This document shows positions 27,146 through 35,021 of a stretch of 64,000 nucleotides of DNA, piece after piece. A program made the position numbers and the translations under genes. Below the pieces are notes generated by a model, which did not search any database, was not told the origin of the DNA, and saw only the letters and a list, made by a program, of their open reading frames with translations. Positions within the stretch are counted from its first letter, which is position 1; each line of letters begins with the position of its first letter. The stretch is from Paenibacillus aestuarii (GTDB lineage: Bacteria > Bacillota > Bacilli > Paenibacillales > NBRC-103111), in contig NZ_JAQFVF010000002.1 in the NCBI RefSeq assembly GCF_027789125.1, positions 62,001 to 126,000 on the forward strand. Reading direction: 5' to 3'.

Positions 27146-30082
27146 TTGAGAGTCCATCAGCTTCTGTACCAAGATCCCGCTCATTTGCTATCATGGATCG
27201 ATATGAATGACATACAAGACTCCAAGCGGCTGCTTATACAAGTTTATACCAGCATCGTTCAGCTAGATCCGATTCACCGTTTAATCGGACTCTTACATAC
27301 ACGTTTGCCTCAAGCAACTTGCATTGGATGCGCCTCTGAAGGACAAATTTTGGATGGCGAGATGTGTGAAAGCGGGACTGTGCTGTCCTTTATTGAATTT
27401 GAACAAGCTGCTTTAGATAGTGTGCTATTCCCCTTTATAGCGGATCGAGACTGCTATGACAACGGAAAGATGCTGGCCGCCCGATTAACAGGGGCGGACA
27501 CCCAGGCGATGATCATTTTCACAAGCACGCTTGCGAATTCTGAGGATTTTGTCCAGGGCGTTGAGTCCATTGCACCGCATGTTGTGCTGGCCGGGGGAAT
27601 TTCCTTAAACCAACAGGGACAAACGGTGCTGTTTACCAAAGATGGCGTTATGGAGCAGGGTGCTGTCGGTGTTGCTTTATCTGGAGAAAATTTACAAGTT
27701 CATAACCAATATAGCTTGAACTGGAAGTCAGTTGGAAAAAGGCTCGTCGTGACGCGGGCTGAAGGCAATCGCATTTACGCGATAGACGGCATGCCGGTCG
27801 TTGACTTGTACCGCAAATATTTGGGTGAGAAAATAGCGACGCAAATTACCACAAAAAGCACGCAATTCCCGCTGATCCTCAGCCGCAACGGCATTGATAT
27901 TTGCCGGGACGTCCTCGCGGTTCATGAAGACGGCTCCGTGACGGTATCGGGGCATTTGTATGAAGGCGAGGTTGTCAGGTTTGGGTTCGGTGACCCGGAG
28001 CTTATCGTCGAGGGCTCCAAACAGTTGATTGAGACGCTGCGGGATATTACGGCTGAAGCGATTCTCATCTATTCGTGCACAGCGCGGAAAAGCTTTATGT
28101 TCAATTCGATCGGCTACGAATTGTCACCTTTGCAGCAGATAGGCCCGAATATTGGCTTTTTTACGTCCGGGGAGTTTTATCATCATGAACGGAGAAATAT
28201 GGTGATCAACCACTCCATGACTTTGCTTGTGCTGTCCGAAAATACGCAAATGCCGAAGCCAGAGGCAGTGCGGCTTGTGCAGGAACAGGAAGAGACCCAA
28301 GACCCATGGGGCGAGCTCGATGCTTTGCGTGCGATGTCACATATGGCGCAGGTTTCAACGGATGAGCTGATCAAGCTGAATGTGTCGCTGGAGGCTTCGG
28401 AGCAGCGCTACAGCTCGCTTGTCCAATACAATCCCGAGATTGTCTATTCGATTGATGCTAAGGGTACGTTCCTGTCGCTGAATCCCGTTTTCTACGATCT
28501 CTTAGGTTATCAGTCAGATGAGGTGCAGTCGCTCTATGAAGTGGTGAACCCTGGCGACCATCACCGGCTGCGCAGCGTGATCGAACGTGCGTTTCATGGC
28601 CGCCCGCAAAGCTTTGAGCTCACGCTACTGATGAAGGGGCAAATCGCCATCCCGTTCATGGTGACAAAAATACCAATCATCGTAAATGAGGAGATTGTAG
28701 GCGTATATGGCATTGCCCAAAATATGTCTGAACGCAAAAAGGCCGAAGCCCGCATCACCTTCATGGCGTATCATGATGTTTTGACCGAGCTGCCGAACCG
28801 TACGCTGTTGTATAGACATCTTGACGAGCTGCTGATCAGCCGGAATGACAGCCAGGCAGTATTTTCCATTTTGTTCGTGGACTTGGACAATTTCAAGGAA
28901 ATCAATGATTCGTTCGGCCATTTTGTCGGGGATGACATTCTGAAGCGGTTTGCCTCTAAGTTGAAGGCGCTTATTCAGAATAAGGGGATCGCGGCGCGCT
29001 TCGGCGGTGATGAATTTGTCGTTATTTTAGAGATGGAACAAATGACGGACATTAAGGACGTGGCGGAGCAGATCGTCGCCTATTTCACAGAGCCGCTGAT
29101 TCTGGAGGGGACGGAGCAATTTATTACGACCAGTGTGGGCATCAGTTTGTTCCCGCAAGACGGCGACAGCTCGGAAGCCTTGTTAAAAAATGCCGATTTG
29201 GCCATGTACAAAGCCAAACAGTCGGGGAAGAACCGCTTCTTGTTCTATGAGAGCGAGCAAAGCGAAGAATTGCGCGAGAAGCGGCTGCTGGGCAGCGAGC
29301 TGCGCAAAGCCATAATGGAGGATGAGCTGCAGCTGAATTATCAGCCGATCGTGGATCTCCGCTCGGACAAGGTGATTGGCTGTGAAGCGTTGGTTCGTTG
29401 GCACCATAAGGAGCGCGGCCCTATTCCGCCATCGCTTTTCATCCCGATTGCCGAAGAATACGGATTGATTGATATGCTGGGGACGTGGGTACTGCAGACA
29501 GCGTGCCTGCAAATGGTGCGTTGGCATGTGGATCACGGTGCGCTGCAGTTTATTTCTGTGAACGTATCGTATCAGCAGTTCCAGCGTTTTGATTTCGTAG
29601 ACGTTGTTAGCCAAGTGCTGCAGGAGACGGGGCTCGACCCGGCGAGATTGCATTTGGAAATTACGGAGAGCACGGCGCTCATTAATCTGGGACAGACGCG
29701 GCTGATTTTACATAGACTGCAGCAACTTGGAATCTCGATCTCGATGGATGACTTTGGCACAGGCTTCTCGTCTTTAAGCTGCATTAAAGATTTATCGATC
29801 GATAAACTGAAAATCGATCGTTCGTTCATTACGAACATCTCCACGGATCAGCGGGATGCGGCAATTGTCAAAACGATTATCGCCTTGTCGCGCAATCTGA
29901 ATATGAAGGTGTTGGCCGAGGGCGTCGAGAGCAGCGAGCAGCTGGAAAAACTGGCGGAATACGACTGCGACGAGATTCAGGGGTTTTTGTTTAGCCGGCC
30001 GATTCCCGCAGAGGAATTCGAGGCGCTGTTTTTGGCGGCGGCTTCGCCGGGGGCGACTGCGGAGGCACGGATTGTGCCGTAG
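27146..30082 (+). CDS. FIST-PAS-GGDEF-EAL protein
   Basis: 978 residues. FIST_N and FIST_C sensor domains span about 20-400, a region found in proteins that bind small ligands such as amino acids. A PAS domain follows (about 430-545), then GGDEF with an intact RFGGDEF motif near residue 619, then EAL with an intact CEALVRWHH near 747, DDFGTGFSSL and LAEGVES. Both catalytic signatures are kept, so it could make and degrade cyclic di-GMP. No transmembrane segment is seen. The TTG start at 27146 follows AAAGGAGGTG at 27131-27140. It is divergent from the cache kinase, 179 bp between starts. Confidence 0.92.
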   Translation: MRVHQLLYQDPAHLLSWIDMNDIQDSKRLLIQVYTSIVQLDPIHRLIGLLHTRLPQATCIGCASEGQILDGEMCESGTVLSFIEFEQAALDSVLFPFIADRDCYDNGKMLAARLTGADTQAMIIFTSTLANSEDFVQGVESIAPHVVLAGGISLNQQGQTVLFTKDGVMEQGAVGVALSGENLQVHNQYSLNWKSVGKRLVVTRAEGNRIYAIDGMPVVDLYRKYLGEKIATQITTKSTQFPLILSRNGIDICRDVLAVHEDGSVTVSGHLYEGEVVRFGFGDPELIVEGSKQLIETLRDITAEAILIYSCTARKSFMFNSIGYELSPLQQIGPNIGFFTSGEFYHHERRNMVINHSMTLLVLSENTQMPKPEAVRLVQEQEETQDPWGELDALRAMSHMAQVSTDELIKLNVSLEASEQRYSSLVQYNPEIVYSIDAKGTFLSLNPVFYDLLGYQSDEVQSLYEVVNPGDHHRLRSVIERAFHGRPQSFELTLLMKGQIAIPFMVTKIPIIVNEEIVGVYGIAQNMSERKKAEARITFMAYHDVLTELPNRTLLYRHLDELLISRNDSQAVFSILFVDLDNFKEINDSFGHFVGDDILKRFASKLKALIQNKGIAARFGGDEFVVILEMEQMTDIKDVAEQIVAYFTEPLILEGTEQFITTSVGISLFPQDGDSSEALLKNADLAMYKAKQSGKNRFLFYESEQSEELREKRLLGSELRKAIMEDELQLNYQPIVDLRSDKVIGCEALVRWHHKERGPIPPSLFIPIAEEYGLIDMLGTWVLQTACLQMVRWHVDHGALQFISVNVSYQQFQRFDFVDVVSQVLQETGLDPARLHLEITESTALINLGQTRLILHRLQQLGISISMDDFGTGFSSLSCIKDLSIDKLKIDRSFITNISTDQRDAAIVKTIIALSRNLNMKVLAEGVESSEQLEKLAEYDCDEIQGFLFSRPIPAEEFEALFLAAASPGATAEARIVP

Positions 30083-30110
30083 GGCGTTTCGCTAAAGACC
30101 CTATTTATAT

Positions 30111-30150
30111 AAAAAAGCAATAGCGGAACAAGTTCCGTTATTGCTTTTTT
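30111..30150. terminator. Bidirectional terminator
   Basis: AAAAAAGCAATAGCGGAAC pairs with GTTCCGTTATTGCTTTTTT with a two-base loop. Confidence 0.9.
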
Positions 30151-30159
30151 GCATGCTTA

Positions 30160-30813
30160 TTAGTTGGCGATGAACTCTTGTACCCATTCGCCATTATAGT
30201 AGCCGACGCCGATTTTCGTATAATTCGGGCTTAAAATGTTTTGACGATGTCCCGTGCTATTCATCCAAGCGGTCATAACGTCTTGCGGCGTTTTTTGACC
30301 CATCGCGATATTCTCACCAGCATAGCTGTACGTGATGCCGTACTCCGTCATCATATCAAACGGTGAGCCGTACGTTGGTGACGTATGATCAAAGTAGTGG
30401 TTGTTGTACATATCTTTGGCTTTATCCAGCGCCATCGCGGACAAAGAAGAATCTGCCGTCAGCGGCTTCAGGCCAGCTTTGGCGCGCTCCTGGTTCACCA
30501 ACGACACGACTTGGTCAGCATAAGCGGACTGGCTTACCGCCGGAGTTGTCGGACTTGCAGGATTCGGGGTTGTGCCACTTACAGTATTGCCGGAAACGTT
30601 CAGCACCATGCCCGGCCAGATGATATTCGGGTTGGCAACTTGTGGATTCAGCTTAATCAAAGTGCTCAGCGAAATGCCTTGCTTTTGCGATATCGTCCAC
30701 ATTGTATCTTGGCTCTTCACAGTGTAAGTTGCAGTGGCTGCGGATGCGGACATAGCTCCCACGCCTGCCATCAAACTCAACGCGAGTACACCGGATAATA
30801 GTGTCTTTTTCAT
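30160..30813 (-). CDS. Secreted LysM-CAP domain protein
   Basis: 217 residues. The signal peptide covers about 1-25 (cleavage near SASAA). One LysM domain follows (YTVKSQDTMWTISQKQGISLSTLIKLNPQ), a Pro/Thr/Ser-rich linker, then a CAP/SCP-like domain (QVVSLVNQERAKAGLKPL, MALDKAKDMYNNHYFDH, AGENIAMG, GHRQNILSPNYTKIGVGYY). This layout matches YkwD-like cell-wall-bound proteins in spore formers. GGAGG lies a few bases before the ATG. A c-di-AMP riboswitch upstream ties it to cell-wall or osmotic control. Confidence 0.92.
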   Translation of the reverse strand: MKKTLLSGVLALSLMAGVGAMSASAATATYTVKSQDTMWTISQKQGISLSTLIKLNPQVANPNIIWPGMVLNVSGNTVSGTTPNPASPTTPAVSQSAYADQVVSLVNQERAKAGLKPLTADSSLSAMALDKAKDMYNNHYFDHTSPTYGSPFDMMTEYGITYSYAGENIAMGQKTPQDVMTAWMNSTGHRQNILSPNYTKIGVGYYNGEWVQEFIAN

Positions 30814-30832
30814 AAAAAATCCTCCCTTTTCA

Positions 30833-30995
30833 CGGCCTGCGAGGTTAGCTGACGGATTCGGGTCAAAGAGTAATCACCCGGCCAAAAATGTTGGCTTCAC
30901 CCCAAAGTTGGGTCCCCCGTGCTTCACTATTGAAGCTTCGGCCTACATGAGTGTGTTCTCAGAAGCAAGCCAAATGGCCGTCTCTCTGAGTCCGT
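30833..30995 (-). ncRNA. c-di-AMP (ydaO-yuaA) riboswitch
   Basis: The minus-strand leader contains the conserved blocks of this class in order: GGGGGACCCAAC then GGGGTGAAGCC, GGCCGGGTG, and near the 3' end GACCCGAATCCGTCAGCTAACCTCGCAGGC. It ends about 20 bases before the ATG of the LysM-CAP gene. Family members often control wall hydrolases and turn expression off when c-di-AMP is high. Since no long T-tract follows, control may act on the ribosome binding site. Edges are approximate. Confidence 0.88.
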
Positions 30996-31071
30996 TCTAT
31001 TCTAGCATAGCAATCTGCTAGGTTCCCCCCTCAAATTTTTCCAATGTATAGTCTGGACAGGGAATCTCACC

Positions 31072-31117
31072 TTGACAAAAATACCCCTCAGGGTATAAAT
31101 TTTACCCCATAGGGTAT
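31072..31117 (+). promoter_or_regulatory. Promoter with two CstR-type operators
   Basis: TTGACA at 31072-31077 and TATAAA at 31094-31099 are 16 bases apart. Two palindromes overlap the promoter: ATACCC-N4-GGGTAT at 31081-31096 and TACCC-N4-GGGTA at 31103-31116. Their centres are 21 bp apart, two helical turns. GC tracts in an AT frame are typical of CsoR/CstR operators, and a CstR-type repressor is encoded downstream. Confidence 0.8.
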
Positions 31118-31143
31118 TTAACCAAAAGAGAGGAATGAATGAT

Positions 31144-33648
31144 ATGCCGCGGAACATTGTCATTGTTGGTGGAGTTGCTGGAGGCGCATCTGCTGCGGCC
31201 CGGTTAAGAAGATTGAATGAAGAGGATCATATTGCTATGTTGGAGCGAGGCAGCTACATTTCTTTTGCCAATTGCGGCTTGCCTTATTATATAGAAGAGA
31301 CGATTCAGTCTCGAAATAAATTGTTTTTACAGACCCCGGCAGGCATGGGCAAAAGGTTTCGGATGGACATCCGCGTTCGGTCGGAAGTGACCCGCATCGA
31401 CCGCGTGAATAAGGTTGTCGAGGTGAAGGAATTGGAAAGCGGGCGAGAGTTCCAATATCCGTATGATATTTTGATTTTGTCTACGGGTGCAAAGCCGGTT
31501 GTGCCAAAAATTCCGGGACTAACCGAAGCGCGATCCGTCTTTACGTTGCGGAATGTGCCGGATACAGATAGGATCAAAGCTTTTGTCGATGAACAAAAGC
31601 CAGGGCACGCAACAATTGTTGGCGGCGGCTTCATCGGGGTGGAAATGGCGGAGAGCCTGCGCAAGCGCGGAGTGGAAGTGACGCTGATCGATCGTAATCC
31701 GCAGATTTTGCGGCCGCTGGACCCCGAGATGGTCAAGCCGGTTGAACAGCACATGCGCATGAAAGGCGTTGAGCTGGTTTTGAACGATTCCATTGTCGCT
31801 GTACATGATCAAGGCAGCATGCTCCAGCTTGCGTCAGGCAGACAGCTGCGCACAGATATGCTTCTCTTAGCTGTCGGTGTGCAGCCGGAAAGCGAGTTGG
31901 CCGCAGCCGCCGGGCTGGAGCTCGGGGTGAAGGGCGCCGTGCGCGTCAACGCACAGCTGCAGACCAGCGATCCTGCGATCTATGCCGTCGGCGACGCCAT
32001 CGAAGTCAAGGATCGCGTACTCGGGTTCGAGACGGTTGTGCCGCTCGCTTGGGGAGCGAACCGTCAAGGACGGCTGGCCGCCGATCATATTAATGGCCGC
32101 GAGATCAATTACCTCGGCGCCTACGGGACGGCGATCGTCAAAGTATTCGATCTGACGGCCGCGTCAACCGGCAGCAATGAGAAGACGCTTCGCTCCCGCG
32201 GGATCCCCTTCGAAGCGATTCATATTCACCCAGGCTCCCATGCGGGTTATTATCCGGGAGCGTCGCCGATCGCGCTAAAGGTGCTGTTCGATAAAGCCAG
32301 CGGCATCATCTATGGCGCCCAAGCCGTGGGCGCGGACGGCGTGGATAAGCGTATCGACGTCATTGCGACAGCGATGCGGGGCGGATTGACCGTTGCCGAT
32401 TTGGCCGACATTGAACTCGCCTACGCGCCGCCGTATTCATCGGCCAAAGATCCTGTGAATATGGCCGGCTATGTGGCAGCTAATGTGATGGACGGCTTGG
32501 CCGCAACGATGCAATGGCATGAGGTCGACGCCTTTATTGCTGGTGGCGGGCTGGTTATCGATGTGCGCGATCCGATTGAAAGAGAAGCCGGCTTTATTCC
32601 AGGCTCTATCAATATACCGTTGAACGAGCTAAGAGAAAGATTATCCAAGCTGCCCCAGCAAGATCCGATTGCGGTATCGTGCCAGGTTGGGCAGCGGGGG
32701 TATGTCGCGGCGCGGATTTTGCAGCAGCACGGTTTCCAGGTGCGCAACGTAGACGGGGGCTACCGGACCTACGCGGCGATGGCTCAGGAATCGAAGCCGC
32801 CAGCAGCCCAGAATCAGCCAACTAATCAGCCAACTGCTGAGCGCAACCAAGCTGAAGCCACTATAAAGGTGCAGATGACCAGTCCCGCAGAGCCCAAGGA
32901 AGCGAGACATGTCATCGTCGATGCTTGCGGATTGCAATGCCCAGGCCCTATAATGCGGGTATATGAGACAATGAACGAGATTCAATCAGGCGATACCATC
33001 GAGGTGCGGTCCACTGATTTTGGCTTTGCTTCCGACATTGCCAAATGGAGTGAGAAAACAGGCAACACGCTGGAGTCGCTGCAATCCGCGAACGGCGTCG
33101 TTCAAGCCGTGATCCGCAAAGGCAGCAAGCAGGCAGCAGCGCCCGGTGCGCAGCAGTCAAGCTTGGCGGCACCGGCGCAAACAGGCGCCACCATGGTCGT
33201 ATTCAGCGGCGATTTGGACAAGACGATTGCGGCTTTTATTATCGCTTCCGGAGCCGCGGCCATGGGGAAGAAGGTGACGATGTTCTTCACCTTCTGGGGC
33301 TTGAATGTACTCCGCAAGGATGAGGCTCCCCCTGTGAACAAAGACGCCGTCGAAGCGATGTTCGGCCTCATGATGCCGAAAGGCAGCAGAGCGCTGCCGT
33401 TGTCCAAAATGAACATGGGTGGCCTTGGCCCCAAAATGATCCGTCATGCGATGCGGAGGAAAAATGCAGAATCGCTGGAGTCCCTTATGCAGCAAGCGAT
33501 TCGTTCCGGCGTGAAGCTGGTCGCTTGTACGATGAGCATGGACATTATGGGCGTTAAGCGCGAAGAATTGATCGATGGCATCGACTATGCCGGCGTAGCG
33601 AGCTATTTGGGCGATGCGGAGGATGCGGGATTAAATCTGTTCATTTAG
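31144..33648 (+). CDS. CoA-disulfide-reductase-like flavoprotein fused to rhodanese, TusA and DsrE domains
   Basis: 834 residues. The first 450 form an FAD/NAD(P)H disulfide oxidoreductase of the CoA disulfide reductase type, with the redox Cys in SFANCGLPYY (C44). A rhodanese domain follows (active Cys near 513 in SCQVGQRG), then a Pro/Gln-rich linker, a TusA domain (CPGP near 599) and a DsrE-type domain to the end (FSGDLDKTIAAFI, LVACTMSMDIMG). All four sulfur-carrier cysteines are present, so the chain could relay persulfide from thiol reductase to acceptor. ATG 31144 fits AGAGAGG better than ATG 31135. CstR operators lie upstream and the repressor gene is 24 bp downstream. Confidence 0.92.
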   Translation: MPRNIVIVGGVAGGASAAARLRRLNEEDHIAMLERGSYISFANCGLPYYIEETIQSRNKLFLQTPAGMGKRFRMDIRVRSEVTRIDRVNKVVEVKELESGREFQYPYDILILSTGAKPVVPKIPGLTEARSVFTLRNVPDTDRIKAFVDEQKPGHATIVGGGFIGVEMAESLRKRGVEVTLIDRNPQILRPLDPEMVKPVEQHMRMKGVELVLNDSIVAVHDQGSMLQLASGRQLRTDMLLLAVGVQPESELAAAAGLELGVKGAVRVNAQLQTSDPAIYAVGDAIEVKDRVLGFETVVPLAWGANRQGRLAADHINGREINYLGAYGTAIVKVFDLTAASTGSNEKTLRSRGIPFEAIHIHPGSHAGYYPGASPIALKVLFDKASGIIYGAQAVGADGVDKRIDVIATAMRGGLTVADLADIELAYAPPYSSAKDPVNMAGYVAANVMDGLAATMQWHEVDAFIAGGGLVIDVRDPIEREAGFIPGSINIPLNELRERLSKLPQQDPIAVSCQVGQRGYVAARILQQHGFQVRNVDGGYRTYAAMAQESKPPAAQNQPTNQPTAERNQAEATIKVQMTSPAEPKEARHVIVDACGLQCPGPIMRVYETMNEIQSGDTIEVRSTDFGFASDIAKWSEKTGNTLESLQSANGVVQAVIRKGSKQAAAPGAQQSSLAAPAQTGATMVVFSGDLDKTIAAFIIASGAAAMGKKVTMFFTFWGLNVLRKDEAPPVNKDAVEAMFGLMMPKGSRALPLSKMNMGGLGPKMIRHAMRRKNAESLESLMQQAIRSGVKLVACTMSMDIMGVKREELIDGIDYAGVASYLGDAEDAGLNLFI

Positions 33649-33672
33649 TTAAGTGAAAGTGGGGGCAGGTGC

Positions 33673-33933
33673 ATGGAGTATGAAAATGGCATTAAAAATC
33701 GCTTAAAACGCATTGAAGGGCAAGTGCGCGGCGTCTTGGCGATGATGGAGGAAGGCAAGGACTGTCGGGATATCGTGACTCAGCTTTCAGCGATCCGCAC
33801 AGCCGTTGACCGCACCATCGGAACCGTCATTGGCGCCAACTTGGAGCATTGCATTCAAGAGGAACTGGAGAAAGGCAATTCACCAAGTCAAGTGATTGAA
33901 GAAGCGGTTGAACTGATTGTCAAAAGCAGATAA
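33673..33933 (+). CDS. cstR: CstR-like persulfide-sensing repressor (CsoR family)
   Basis: 86 residues, an all-helical CsoR/RcnR-family repressor. Copper-sensing CsoR has a Cys-His-Cys set with His four residues before the second Cys. Here C31 and C60 are kept but that position is Asn (ANLEHC). The same pattern marks CstR, which forms di- or trisulfide bridges between the two cysteines under sulfane sulfur stress and leaves DNA. The position right after the sulfur-handling fusion gene and the GGGTA-type operators upstream agree with this. It is probably co-transcribed with its target gene and autoregulated. Confidence 0.88.
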   Translation: MEYENGIKNRLKRIEGQVRGVLAMMEEGKDCRDIVTQLSAIRTAVDRTIGTVIGANLEHCIQEELEKGNSPSQVIEEAVELIVKSR

Positions 33934-33939
33934 AGAAAT

Positions 33940-33981
33940 GACCATCCTAGGGGCTTTCTCCAACAGGATGGTCGTTTTTTT
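33940..33981. terminator. Terminator after cstR
   Basis: GACCATCCT at 33940-33948 pairs with AGGATGGTC at 33965-33973, followed by T residues. It borders the convergent response regulator gene. Confidence 0.85.
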
Positions 33982-34693
33982 AAAGCACGAATTTATAACC
34001 TACCCCCCAAACCGTCTTGATATGCTTGGGTTCCTTCGGATTGACTTCGATTTTTCTCCTTAAGTTGGTGATATGAACGTCGATGGACCGGTCATTTATG
34101 TAAGAATCAAACCCGCGAAGCGCATTGATCAATTCTTCCCGGCGAAACACCCGCTGCGGGTGTTCGTAGAGCAGGCGCATTAGCTCAAATTCGGAGAACG
34201 TCATCTCTACCGTCTCGCCGCGCACAGATAGTGTGCGAGTTTCCATGTTCATGTTCAGTCTGTTCTGCGACGCTTTCGGAGCTGTCTGAGCCGCCTTGCT
34301 CACAGCAGGTTCTAGAGTCACGGCAATTTGTTGCTGGGAGCGGCGCAAGAACGCCAGGATACGGGCTTTCATTTCGTGCATGCTGAACGGCTTGCATAAG
34401 TAGTCGTCGGCACCGACGGTAAAAGCTTCGATTTTCTCGCTGACTTTGGAATTCGAAGAGATGATAATAATGGGCACATTGGTCATGCTGCGCAGCGTAT
34501 TGCATAAGTTCGTTCCTTCAAAATCGGGAAGCATCAAGTCCAACAAAATGATATCCGGTTGAAATTCGGTAAAAGCGCTTACGCCATCCTGCCCATTATG
34601 ACACCGCAGCACTTCAAAGCTTTCCTCCGTTAAATACATAGAGATCATTTCTCCGATAATGTCGTCATCTTCAATTAATAGAACTTTTGTCAT
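33980..34693 (-). CDS. OmpR/PhoB-family response regulator
   Basis: 237 residues. The receiver domain has IEDDDIIGEM, the phospho-acceptor Asp in IILLDLMLPDFEG and the Lys in YLCKPFS. After a linker of about 25 residues rich in Ala and Gln (AVSKAAQTAPKASQ), a winged-helix domain ends the protein (MTFSEFELMRLLYEHPQRVF, SIDVHITNLRRKIE, KTVWGVGYKFVL). No cognate kinase of the HisKA-OmpR type is next to it. The divergent gene at 35022 is a hybrid kinase with its own receivers, so pairing is uncertain. Confidence 0.92.
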   Translation of the reverse strand: MTKVLLIEDDDIIGEMISMYLTEESFEVLRCHNGQDGVSAFTEFQPDIILLDLMLPDFEGTNLCNTLRSMTNVPIIIISSNSKVSEKIEAFTVGADDYLCKPFSMHEMKARILAFLRRSQQQIAVTLEPAVSKAAQTAPKASQNRLNMNMETRTLSVRGETVEMTFSEFELMRLLYEHPQRVFRREELINALRGFDSYINDRSIDVHITNLRRKIEVNPKEPKHIKTVWGVGYKFVL

Positions 34694-35021
34694 AAATATT
34701 CCCCCAAGTAACGTTAAATGCCTCTATGATAAAACTTAGTTCTATTAAGCTTAGTGCTAACATTTTGCTCATATTTTCATTATAACCTGCTGATTTTTAA
34801 GAGTAAATCGCTAAAATCGCCTACTATTTAGGCGAAAAGAAGAAAATGTTAGTAAATTATGAGTAAATATTGCCAGTTTATCTAACAGAGAGCGCATAGT
34901 TAGCTAATAAATAGAAGTTATGATAGAAAGTGTAGGCATGAAAGAAAACAGTGACAACTGGAAATAGGCATCGTAATATACATATACAGTTAGAATCTAC
35001 AACAATGTCCAGAATAGGCTG
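34694..35021. other. AT-rich divergent intergenic region
   Basis: 328 bp with no gene. It must hold the promoters for the OmpR-type regulator and the hybrid kinase. One inverted repeat is clear: TCGCCTA at 34817-34823 and TAGGCGA at 34829-34835, a possible operator. The related phrases AGTAAAT(C/T) recur three times at about 34802, 34851 and 34861. No known RNA motif is recognised. Confidence 0.5.
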
